DNA from: JANQEU01 sp965601455 | GTDB taxonomy: Bacteria; Bacteroidota; Bacteroidia; Cytophagales; Cyclobacteriaceae | Assembly: GCA_965601455.1 (NCBI GenBank) | Contig: OZ271831.1 | Coordinates: 4,898,001 to 4,962,000, forward strand | Length of the DNA stretch: 64,000 bases | Direction of reading: 5' to 3' | Part shown: one piece after another, positions 13,291 through 20,992 of the stretch | How the letters are laid out: every line of letters begins with the position of its first letter | Numbering within the stretch: position 1 is the first letter of the stretch | Program-made: the position numbers and the translations under genes | Notes under the pieces: generated by a model | Databases searched by the model: none | Seen by the model: the letters and a program-made list of their open reading frames with translations, nothing else | What the model was told of the DNA's origin: nothing

Positions 13291-14280
13291 ATGGAAAAGG
13301 TCGAAGATCAGGATTTAAAAAAAGAACATCAGGACAAGATTAAGAAAGTATCCACCGAAGTAGCCAAGGTAGTAGTCGGACAGGAGCATATGGTAAACCG
13401 ACTCCTCATTGGATTGTTTACCCAAGGGCATATTTTATTGGAAGGTGTACCTGGTCTTGCCAAAACATTGACGGTTAATACCCTGGCTGATGTACTCCAC
13501 CTTGATTTTCGAAGAATCCAGTTCACTCCAGATTTGTTGCCTGCGGATTTGATTGGTACCATGATTTACAATCAACAAAAGGCAGAATTTGAGGTTAAGA
13601 AAGGCCCGATTTTCGCCAACATGATTCTTGCTGACGAAGTAAACCGTTCCCCGGCAAAGGTTCAATCAGCCTTATTGGAATCGATGCAGGAAAAGCAGGT
13701 CACTATTGGTGAAACTACGTTTGGCCTGGACAGGCCATTCCTGGTAATGGCAACTCAAAACCCGGTAGACCAGGAAGGAACTTACCCATTGCCAGAAGCA
13801 CAGGTTGACCGATTTATGCTGAAGGTACATGTTGGCTACCCGACGAAAGAGGAAGAGAAAGAGGTTATGCGACGGATGGCAAATATGACTTTCAAACCAA
13901 CCCTGGAGACTATACTATCGAAAGAAGACATTTTTGCTATTCGGGAAGAAATCAACCAGGTTAAAGTCAGCGAGCCACTTGAAAATTACATTGTCGAACT
14001 TGTTTTTGCGACACGTAATCCAATGGACTACAATCTGAATGATGAGTCTCACTATATTCAATTTGGGGCCTCTCCGAGAGCATCAATCAATTTGAATCTT
14101 GCAGCAAAGGCTATCGCTTTCTTTGATCAGCGGGATTACGTTTTACCTGAAGATGTTAAGGAAGTGGCTGACGATGTCATGAACCATAGAATCATATTGA
14201 ACTATGAAGCGGAAGCTGATGGAGTGAGCACGCATGACATCATTCAAACGATATTAACAAAAGTTGAAATAACAAAGTAG
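13291..14280 (+). CDS. MoxR-family AAA+ ATPase
   Basis: AAA+ chaperone-type ATPase of 329 residues. Walker A is LEGVPGLAKT, Walker B is MILADEVNRSPAKVQSALLESMQE, and sensor 1 lies in FLVMATQNPVDQEGTYPLPEAQVDRFM, all standard for MoxR. Such proteins usually assist von Willebrand A-domain partners and sit before DUF58 and Bat genes. Here none of those follows, and the next gene is an unrelated lipoprotein, so this is an orphan copy. TATTTTTG at 13261-13268 is a plausible -7 box 22 bp before the ATG. Confidence 0.93.
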   Translation: MEKVEDQDLKKEHQDKIKKVSTEVAKVVVGQEHMVNRLLIGLFTQGHILLEGVPGLAKTLTVNTLADVLHLDFRRIQFTPDLLPADLIGTMIYNQQKAEFEVKKGPIFANMILADEVNRSPAKVQSALLESMQEKQVTIGETTFGLDRPFLVMATQNPVDQEGTYPLPEAQVDRFMLKVHVGYPTKEEEKEVMRRMANMTFKPTLETILSKEDIFAIREEINQVKVSEPLENYIVELVFATRNPMDYNLNDESHYIQFGASPRASINLNLAAKAIAFFDQRDYVLPEDVKEVADDVMNHRIILNYEAEADGVSTHDIIQTILTKVEITK

Positions 14281-14343
14281 CCATACTCTAAGTAAACTGG
14301 GAAATTGATACTGCGCTTAATCCACGTTTTCATCAAGGATAAC

Positions 14344-14364
14344 ATTGCAATAATATTTTGCAAT
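14344..14364. repeat. Inverted repeat between moxR and the surface lipoprotein gene
   Basis: ATTGCAA, 7 bp, TTGCAAT: a perfect 7-bp dyad about 100 bp before the lipoprotein ATG and 64 bp after moxR. No T-run follows, so it looks more like a protein-binding site than a terminator. Confidence 0.3.
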
Positions 14365-14462
14365 TCAGTTTAATAATATCATAACCTGCTCTATCAAAGC
14401 AGTTAATACGGGTGTATAAATTTTGTGTCCGAGATTAAATCCACTTACACAAGAATTTAAAC

Positions 14463-15698
14463 ATGAAAAATTTACTATCACTTCTTGCAATTGCGTCACT
14501 AGTATTGTTCTGGTCATGTAGCGACTCAGACAACGACGACGATGACGACAACCCACAACCGACGGAACAATCGGTTTCCGGACCCTTGGAAACTCAAACA
14601 TGGACTACAGGCAGTACAATTACCTTAGCGGGTAGAACTATCGTTCCGGAAGGCGCTGTTCTTACGATTGAACCTGGTGTAGTAGTTAAAGGTGCAGCTG
14701 GTGAAGGAACTCAGGCATCTGTATTAGTAGTTGCCCAAGGTGGACAAATATTCGCAAATGGAACATCAGAAGCACCTATTATCTTCACATCTGCTGCTGA
14801 CGGTATCACTCCTGGTAATGTTACAGGAACACTTGGAGTTGATGATCAAGAGCTTTGGGGTGGTTTGATCATCTTGGGAAGAGCTCCTATTTCTGCCGAT
14901 GCGGAAACAGCACTTATAGAAGGTCTTCCTGCCGATGAAGCATTCGGTATTTATGGAGGATCCGATGCCAACGACAATTCAGGAGTTCTTAACTACGTAT
15001 CGATCCGACACGGCGGTATCCTTATCGGTGAAGGAAATGAAATCAACGGTCTTACTTTGGGCGGTGTTGGCGCAGGTACAACTATCACTAATGTAGAAGT
15101 AGTTGGAAACGAAGACGATGGAATTGAGTGGTTCGGTGGAACCGTAAACGTTGAAAATGCTCTGGTTTGGGGTGCTGATGACGATGCTATTGACATCGAT
15201 CAGGCATATGCTGGCTTGGTAAACAATGCTCTTGTGATTGCTGTCGATGGAGTAACCGACCACGCTCTTGAAATTGATGGACCTGAAGGAACACTTATTG
15301 ATGGATTTACCTTAACCAACGTTACGATTATCGGCAACGATCAGGAACCTGCAGATTTCAGAGATTGTGCGGTTGGTTCAATCAATAACCTCTATATCAC
15401 AGGCTATTCCGCAGACCCTACTATTGACGGTGAAGGAGATTTTTCATTAAGCGATCCAACGGATGATGCTGGAAACGTAGAATCCACTTGTACTACCGAC
15501 AACTTCGGAACTGGAGATCTTAGTTTCTCCAACATTGAAATCACTACTAATTTCGCATTGGCAGATATTTTCAAGAATTTCTCAAATGCTGACATTGAGA
15601 CAATTGTTACCCAAGTTGATGAAGGTGCAGCAACAGTGGGAGCTAACACTAGCGTATTCGATGGTTGGACGTTAGCATCCGCTTCAAGCGCCTACTAA
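14463..15698 (+). CDS. Acidic surface lipoprotein with right-handed beta-helix repeats
   Basis: 411-residue lipoprotein. The signal peptide ends in a lipobox (LVLFWSC, Cys19) followed immediately by SDSDNDDDDDN, a run of acids like the lipoprotein export signal that sends Bacteroidota lipoproteins to the cell surface. The mature protein is Gly/Ala/Asp-rich with many short hydrophobic repeats (GRTIVPEGAVLTIEPGVVVKG, LTNVTIIGN), typical of a parallel beta-helix. It is separated from a TonB-dependent receptor by a strong terminator, suggesting a receptor-lipoprotein pair with the lipoprotein made in excess. The ligand is unknown. The protein is very poor in basic residues. Confidence 0.85.
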   Translation: MKNLLSLLAIASLVLFWSCSDSDNDDDDDNPQPTEQSVSGPLETQTWTTGSTITLAGRTIVPEGAVLTIEPGVVVKGAAGEGTQASVLVVAQGGQIFANGTSEAPIIFTSAADGITPGNVTGTLGVDDQELWGGLIILGRAPISADAETALIEGLPADEAFGIYGGSDANDNSGVLNYVSIRHGGILIGEGNEINGLTLGGVGAGTTITNVEVVGNEDDGIEWFGGTVNVENALVWGADDDAIDIDQAYAGLVNNALVIAVDGVTDHALEIDGPEGTLIDGFTLTNVTIIGNDQEPADFRDCAVGSINNLYITGYSADPTIDGEGDFSLSDPTDDAGNVESTCTTDNFGTGDLSFSNIEITTNFALADIFKNFSNADIETIVTQVDEGAATVGANTSVFDGWTLASASSAY

Positions 15699-15747
15699 AA
15701 CTAGCTTAACATATAGTTGATATTCAGATAATACTAAGGTTATAACT

Positions 15748-15779
15748 TTGTCCGTCCCTCGGGACGGACAATTTTTTTT
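15748..15779 (+). terminator. Strong intrinsic terminator after the surface lipoprotein
   Basis: Perfect 11-bp stem TTGTCCGTCCC / GGGACGGACAA with a 2-base centre (TC), followed by eight T residues. It separates lipoprotein and receptor transcription. Confidence 0.95.
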
Positions 15780-15814
15780 ATTTCAGACCAGTAGTTTTAG
15801 ACTCTAACCCTATT

Positions 15815-18679
15815 ATGAAACTAAAGTTTGTTCTTGTCCTTATCCTGCTTCTATGTTTTACATTCATTTATGCGCAGCAAGGAACAATACGAGGCCAGAT
15901 TAAAGATGTAGCATCTCAGGAAGGATTGCCATTTGCCACAGTCCAGGTTCAGGGAACTACCAATGGAACGGTGACCGACTTTGATGGTAATTATACACTA
16001 AGTCTTGAACCAGGCACCTATCCAATTGAGATTTCATTCATTGGATATGTTACTATACAGATTACGGATGTAAGTGTTGAATCTGGAGAGGTAATGATAC
16101 TAAACGCCAGCCTGGAGGAAGAAACCGAGATGCTTGAAGCGGTGGTTGTAACTGCTGAACAGATTAATAACACAGAATCGGCAATCCTTAATGTACAGAG
16201 AAAATCGGCCAACCTTCTGGACGGAATTTCGGCTCAAAACTTTAAAAAGATCGGTGATAACAATGCCGCAGGAGCCATTAGGAGAGTCCCCGGCGTTTCT
16301 GTTGACGGCGGCAAATATGTTTACGTTCGAGGATTGGGAGATCGCTACACTAAGTCTATTCTAAATGGAGTGGATATCCCTGGCCTGGATCCTGACAGGA
16401 ATACCATCCAGATGGATATTTTTCCAACGAATCTGATTGATAACATTCTGGTCGTAAAAACATCAACGGCAGACCTTCCTGCGGATTTCACTGGAGGCGT
16501 CGTAAACATCGTGACAAAGGATTTTCCTGATGCAAGAGAATGGTCGGTTTCGGCAAGCGTAGGTTACAATCCAGATATGCACTTTACTGATGATTATCTT
16601 ACCTATCCAGGTGGGAACACTGATTTTTTAGGAATAGATGATGGAACCAGGGATCTTCCGATAAATAAGAAGACGACCATTCCTAATCCGGTTTTCGATG
16701 ACCCTGCAACAACGGACTTGACAAGGGAATTCAACCCACAGTTGCAGGCAGAGAACCAGAGAAGCTTCATGAATTTTAGCCTGGGCCTAACAGGAGGTGA
16801 TCAGAAGCAGTTGGCTAATGGCAAAACGATCGGATACATCGCGGCGCTAGGTTACAGAAATACGACTACATTCATTCGTGATAATATAAACACCAGTTAC
16901 TTCAAGAATGAAGATACTTCTGTCGATGATTTACGACTTAACAGGATTCAAAGAGGTGATTTTGGAAATCATAATGTTCTTTTTAGCGGTCTTGGGGGAG
17001 TAACACTACGCTCAAAACGTAGCAAGTACAGCTTAAATCTAATGCACCTGCAAAATGGTGAGTCACGAGCCGGGTATTTCTTTCAGCGCTCAATTGTAGA
17101 AAATTCTGTGGATCTGTTTAAAGACAATCTCGAGTACAATGAAAGATCCATTACCAATGTGATGCTTTCCGGAGAGCATTCGAATGAAAATGGAGATTTC
17201 AAAGTGGAGTGGAAAGTATCTCCTACCAGGTCTAACATGGAAGATAAGGACATCAGGTTAACACCTTATCGAATTGACGGAACCAACTATACCATCGAAC
17301 CCAGTGAATCAGGGGCCCCAACTCGAATCTGGCGAAACCTGGATGAGGTTAACCTTGTAGCCAGAACAGATTTCACTAAAAAACTGCAGTTGTTTGGATA
17401 TGAGTCGAACTTAAAATTTGGAGCCTATTCGGTGGTTAAGAGTCGTGATTATGAAATTCTTAATTACAGAATGGCAGTTAATGGTATTTCGCAATTTACA
17501 GGGGAAGCTAATGAGCTTTTTTCTGATGAGTTTTTATGGACGCCTTCATCAGGAGTGGGCTCTTACATTCAGGGAAATTTTGAGCCTTCAAATACTTTCG
17601 AAGCTACCCAGTTGAATGTTGCGGGATACGTTTCCAGTGAATTCAGACCGACAGCAAACTTCAGGACTATTCTTGGATTAAGAGTAGAAAATTTCGATCA
17701 ATGGTATTCTGGAATTGATCAGTCTGGGAATGACTTTGATAATGAACAAATCCTGGACATGACTCACTTGTTTCCGTCAGCAAATTTCATTTACAATCTC
17801 ACGGAACGATCCAACTTAAGACTTTCTTATTCAAGGACTATCGCCCGGCCCTCTTTTAAAGAAGCTTCTTATGCCCAGATTTTTGATCCTCTTACAGGTC
17901 GAACCTTCATTGGAGGCCTTAGAAGGGCTCAAACCCTTGTCGATGGTCAGTTTCAAACCATTTGGGATGGAAATCTGAGAGAAACGAAGATCGATAACTT
18001 CGATTTAAGATGGGAGGCCTTCCAGGAAAGGGCACAAATGTTTGCGGTAAGTGCTTTCTTCAAGAATTTCACTGATCCTATTGAGCTTGTCGTCTTTTCC
18101 GATAATGCTCCAGATAACTTCCAGCCAAGAAACGTAGGGAATGCCATCGTCTACGGAACAGAGCTGGAAATGCGTAAAGACCTTTCTTTTGTATCTCCAG
18201 GATTGGACGTACTGTCTTTCAATGTTAATACCACTTTGTTAAGATCCATTGAAGAAATGGACACTAGGCCAAATGGAGAATTTGATTCGAGAGTCGACAA
18301 TGCCAGGGATGGAGAAAACGTTAAGAACACACGGCAACTACAGGGACAGGCACCTTACATGATAAATGCTGGTGTTTCCTACAATGGTAGAAATGATGGT
18401 ATCCAGGCGGGATTCTTCTACAACGTACAGGGGCGAAGATTAGAGATTGTGGGATTTGGTGCTTCTCCTGACGTATTCACAGAGCCCTTTCATTCTTTGA
18501 ATTTCAATATGTCTAAAACCTTTGGAATCAATAGAAACCAGAAAGTTGGGTTTGGAGTCAATAACATTCTTGGTGACGATTTAGAGAGTAGATACGACGC
18601 ATTCAGAACTGATAATCCAATTTTCTCAAGGGTAAGTCCTGAAAGAAGATTCACCTTGCGATACAGTCTTAGCTTTTAA
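15815..18679 (+). CDS. TonB-dependent outer membrane receptor
   Basis: 954-residue TonB-dependent transporter. A signal peptide (MKLKFVLVLILLLCFTFIYAQ) is followed by a carboxypeptidase-regulatory-like beta-sandwich at about residues 24-110 (GTIRGQIKDVASQEGLPFATVQVQGTT in part), a plug domain around residues 130-235 (AGAIRRVPGVSVDGGKYVYVRGLGDRY) and a long 22-strand barrel ending RRFTLRYSLSF with the terminal Phe needed by BamA. It lies 36 bp after the terminator of a beta-helix surface lipoprotein. It is not a SusC/SusD system, since no SusD homologue is present. The substrate is unknown. Confidence 0.93.
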   Translation: MKLKFVLVLILLLCFTFIYAQQGTIRGQIKDVASQEGLPFATVQVQGTTNGTVTDFDGNYTLSLEPGTYPIEISFIGYVTIQITDVSVESGEVMILNASLEEETEMLEAVVVTAEQINNTESAILNVQRKSANLLDGISAQNFKKIGDNNAAGAIRRVPGVSVDGGKYVYVRGLGDRYTKSILNGVDIPGLDPDRNTIQMDIFPTNLIDNILVVKTSTADLPADFTGGVVNIVTKDFPDAREWSVSASVGYNPDMHFTDDYLTYPGGNTDFLGIDDGTRDLPINKKTTIPNPVFDDPATTDLTREFNPQLQAENQRSFMNFSLGLTGGDQKQLANGKTIGYIAALGYRNTTTFIRDNINTSYFKNEDTSVDDLRLNRIQRGDFGNHNVLFSGLGGVTLRSKRSKYSLNLMHLQNGESRAGYFFQRSIVENSVDLFKDNLEYNERSITNVMLSGEHSNENGDFKVEWKVSPTRSNMEDKDIRLTPYRIDGTNYTIEPSESGAPTRIWRNLDEVNLVARTDFTKKLQLFGYESNLKFGAYSVVKSRDYEILNYRMAVNGISQFTGEANELFSDEFLWTPSSGVGSYIQGNFEPSNTFEATQLNVAGYVSSEFRPTANFRTILGLRVENFDQWYSGIDQSGNDFDNEQILDMTHLFPSANFIYNLTERSNLRLSYSRTIARPSFKEASYAQIFDPLTGRTFIGGLRRAQTLVDGQFQTIWDGNLRETKIDNFDLRWEAFQERAQMFAVSAFFKNFTDPIELVVFSDNAPDNFQPRNVGNAIVYGTELEMRKDLSFVSPGLDVLSFNVNTTLLRSIEEMDTRPNGEFDSRVDNARDGENVKNTRQLQGQAPYMINAGVSYNGRNDGIQAGFFYNVQGRRLEIVGFGASPDVFTEPFHSLNFNMSKTFGINRNQKVGFGVNNILGDDLESRYDAFRTDNPIFSRVSPERRFTLRYSLSF

Positions 18680-18700
18680 CTAGCACAAAACATTAAACGA

Positions 18701-18728
18701 AAAACCCCGGCTTGTGTCGGGGTTTTTT
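18701..18728. terminator. Bidirectional intrinsic terminator
   Basis: AAAACCCCG / CGGGGTTTT stem with an 8-nt loop, T-run on one strand and A-run on the other. It ends both the TonB receptor (plus) and the convergent secreted-protein gene (minus). Confidence 0.92.
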
Positions 18729-19341
18729 ATTTTGATATGGTCAGCTTTTTTCTTTGGAGGTCTGCCAGCGTCTTTTCCGCAAGCTTGATCTTTTCCACCA
18801 TCACATATTGCTCCATTTCCTTATTTTGAGCCATCGATCGTTCATATTGCCTGCTCAGCTTGGCCAGTGATTTTATCTGAATATCTATCTTGTCTTCCAC
18901 CTGATCGAGATAAAATTCTCTTTTGAAATCTGATAATATTTTTTTTACCTGATTAGAGTATGAATCAATTTTATTACCAGGTAAACCGTCTTTTTCAAGG
19001 GCTACGAAAAAATCACAGGATTTCTCTTTAATTGTTGCTTTCCCATAGAAAGTGATATCAATATCCGCACCGGTTTCTGTCGCTGGGATCACCACTCGGT
19101 AATGTCTCTTTTCATTATAGGGTCTTGAGAAATCTTTGCAATACTTCCAGAAACCCCGGTAGACTGTCTTGCCATCGAAATCGAAAAAAGTGCTCCAACC
19201 GGTAAACTCTTCGTCACCAATGTCAGTTGTTGCCTCATAGATACGAGATGAGTAGCTTTGAGCAACGCATGATCTACTGCTCACTGATGCCAGAAACAAA
19301 AGAATTACAGATAATCCTGTATACCCGAAAAGCATTCTCAT
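18727..19341 (-). CDS. Secreted hypothetical protein with C-terminal coiled coil
   Basis: About 204 residues. I take the ATG at 19341 (or 19335) because either opens a signal peptide (FGYTGLSVILLFLASVSS); a longer frame to 19362 would run into the divergent gene. The mature part has a beta-rich domain (FTGWSTFFDFDGKTVYRGFWKY) with two Cys, then a long charged helix likely to form a coiled coil (residues about 140-204). No family is recognised. The start codon overlaps that of the divergent epimerase gene in the sequence CATG. Confidence 0.75.
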   Translation of the reverse strand: MRMLFGYTGLSVILLFLASVSSRSCVAQSYSSRIYEATTDIGDEEFTGWSTFFDFDGKTVYRGFWKYCKDFSRPYNEKRHYRVVIPATETGADIDITFYGKATIKEKSCDFFVALEKDGLPGNKIDSYSNQVKKILSDFKREFYLDQVEDKIDIQIKSLAKLSRQYERSMAQNKEMEQYVMVEKIKLAEKTLADLQRKKLTISK

Positions 19342-20251
19342 GAAGACAAAGATATTGATCACTGGTGGAAGCGGACTCTTAGGAATGGCGATAAGTGACC
19401 ATTTAAGTAAAAAGGGAAATGACGTAGTTCATCTATCTAGAAATGCCAACCCAAAAAGTAAATATCCGACATATGAATGGAATCCTTCCGCAGGAACAAT
19501 TGATCCTACTGTACTTGATTCGGATTATGTCATGAACCTGGCCGGAGCTGGAGTCGGGGACCAGCGTTGGACCGAACCTAGAAAACGTCAAATACTTGAG
19601 AGCAGGGTAAAGGGCACCAAGTTACTTGCAGACAAATTTGGAGAGGTAGATAATCAGTTGAAGGGGATCATTCAGGCATCCGCGATAGGAATATACCCGT
19701 ACGATGAAATTAATAACTACCATGAAGATGATGAACAAGGGGATCATTTTTTGGCAGAGGTTGTAAAGGCATGGGAAGAGGCTGCAGATCAGTTCGATTC
19801 ACTGGAAATCCCGGTATGCAAGTTAAGGATAGGAGTTGTGCTAACCGAACAAGGAGGCGCACTCCCGAAAATGGCAACCCCGATAAAGCTGGGAGTAGGT
19901 TCTCCCATCGGTACAGGTAAACAAATTATGAGTTGGGTGCACATTGATGATTTGGTTAATTGTTTTGACTTTGCGTTGGAGAAAAGACTGACGGGTCCTT
20001 ATAACCTGGTAGCACCTAATCCCGTCTCAAATACGGAAATCACAGCAGCCCTTGCCAAAGCTCTTCACCGGTGGATTGTGTTTCCAAACGTTCCTTCTTT
20101 TGTTATGAAGCTCATATTTGGACAGATGTCAGAGATTCTTCTGGAAGGTACTTCTGCTTCCTCATCAAAGATTGAATCCGAAGGCTTCGTTTTTAAGTTC
20201 GATACCATTGAGAAAGCATTACGCAACATTTACGAGTCAAACAAATACTGA
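19340..20251 (+). CDS. TIGR01777-family NAD(P)-binding epimerase
   Basis: Extended SDR-like protein of 303 residues (YfcH/SDR39U1 type). The glycine motif ITGGSGLLGMAISDHLSKKG is at the N terminus, with AGAGVGDQRWTEPRKRQILESR, the signature of this family, soon after. The usual active Tyr region is replaced by SAIGIYPYDE, also family-typical. The C-terminal DUF1731-like part is present (PNVPSFVMKLIFGQMSEILLEG). Substrate unknown. It is followed 9 bp later by the LOG gene. Confidence 0.92.
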   Translation: MKTKILITGGSGLLGMAISDHLSKKGNDVVHLSRNANPKSKYPTYEWNPSAGTIDPTVLDSDYVMNLAGAGVGDQRWTEPRKRQILESRVKGTKLLADKFGEVDNQLKGIIQASAIGIYPYDEINNYHEDDEQGDHFLAEVVKAWEEAADQFDSLEIPVCKLRIGVVLTEQGGALPKMATPIKLGVGSPIGTGKQIMSWVHIDDLVNCFDFALEKRLTGPYNLVAPNPVSNTEITAALAKALHRWIVFPNVPSFVMKLIFGQMSEILLEGTSASSSKIESEGFVFKFDTIEKALRNIYESNKY

Positions 20252-20260
20252 AAGAAATAT

Positions 20261-20974
20261 ATGTCGGCAAAACAAGGAGACGATCTGATTCGAAAAGCTT
20301 TTAAAACTAAAGACTGGCAGGACATTAAGAGTACTGACTCCTGGACCATTTTCAAGGTCATGGGAGAATTTGTAAATGGATTTGAGAAGCTGGCCAAAAT
20401 CGGTCCGTGTGTAACCATATTTGGTTCAGCAAGGACTCCAGAAGAAGCAGATAATTACCAAATTGCCCAGGATATCGCATCAAAACTTGTGGCTAATGGT
20501 TTTGGTGTTATAACCGGAGGGGGCCCAGGAATTATGGAAGCTGGGAACAAAGGAGCGAGTATGATGGGGGGGAAGTCTGTTGGTTTAAATATTGAGCTAC
20601 CCTTTGAACAAGAATCAAATTCATTTGTGGATCAGGATAAATCATTGGACTTCGATTATTTCTTTGTTCGCAAAGTAATGTTTGTCCGATATTCACAGGG
20701 TTTTGTGGTCATGCCTGGTGGTTTTGGTACGTTGGACGAATTATTTGAAGCTTTAACTTTAATCCAAACCAATAAAATTGGTAGATTTCCTTTGGTACTT
20801 GTCGGTACAGACTACTGGGGAGGATTAATCAAATGGATTCGTGAATTCGCGCTGGGCAATGGAAACATTGATGAAGGAGATCTGGATCTCATTAACCTTG
20901 TGGATACATCTGACGAGGCCGTGGCTGTAATTGAGGAGTTCTATGGTAAATACAACCTGTCTCCTAACTTCTAA
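20261..20974 (+). CDS. LOG-family (TIGR00730) nucleotide phosphoribohydrolase
   Basis: 237-residue Rossmann-type protein of the LOG family, which releases free base from nucleoside 5-prime monophosphates (cytokinin-type or AMP). Both signatures are present: GGGPGIMEAGNKGA and MPGGFGTLDELFEALTLIQ. A helical N-terminal extension of about 45 residues marks the type-II-like longer class. It probably forms an operon with the upstream epimerase and downstream uvrA (18-bp gap). The biological role in bacteria without cytokinin signalling is unclear. Confidence 0.92.
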   Translation: MSAKQGDDLIRKAFKTKDWQDIKSTDSWTIFKVMGEFVNGFEKLAKIGPCVTIFGSARTPEEADNYQIAQDIASKLVANGFGVITGGGPGIMEAGNKGASMMGGKSVGLNIELPFEQESNSFVDQDKSLDFDYFFVRKVMFVRYSQGFVVMPGGFGTLDELFEALTLIQTNKIGRFPLVLVGTDYWGGLIKWIREFALGNGNIDEGDLDLINLVDTSDEAVAVIEEFYGKYNLSPNF

Positions 20975-20992
20975 TATTTCATCAGTTTTCAA

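Noticed and set aside
13291..14280. MoxR as part of a Bat aerotolerance operon
   Set aside because: No DUF58 or VWA-domain gene follows or precedes it.
14979..15649. Several long minus-strand frames under the surface lipoprotein gene
   Set aside because: They result from the repetitive Gly/Asp-rich composition of the plus-strand gene; the Ser/Pro/Val-rich products have no signal or domain.
15815..18679. TonB receptor as a SusC of a polysaccharide locus
   Set aside because: There is no SusD homologue and no glycoside hydrolase gene nearby.
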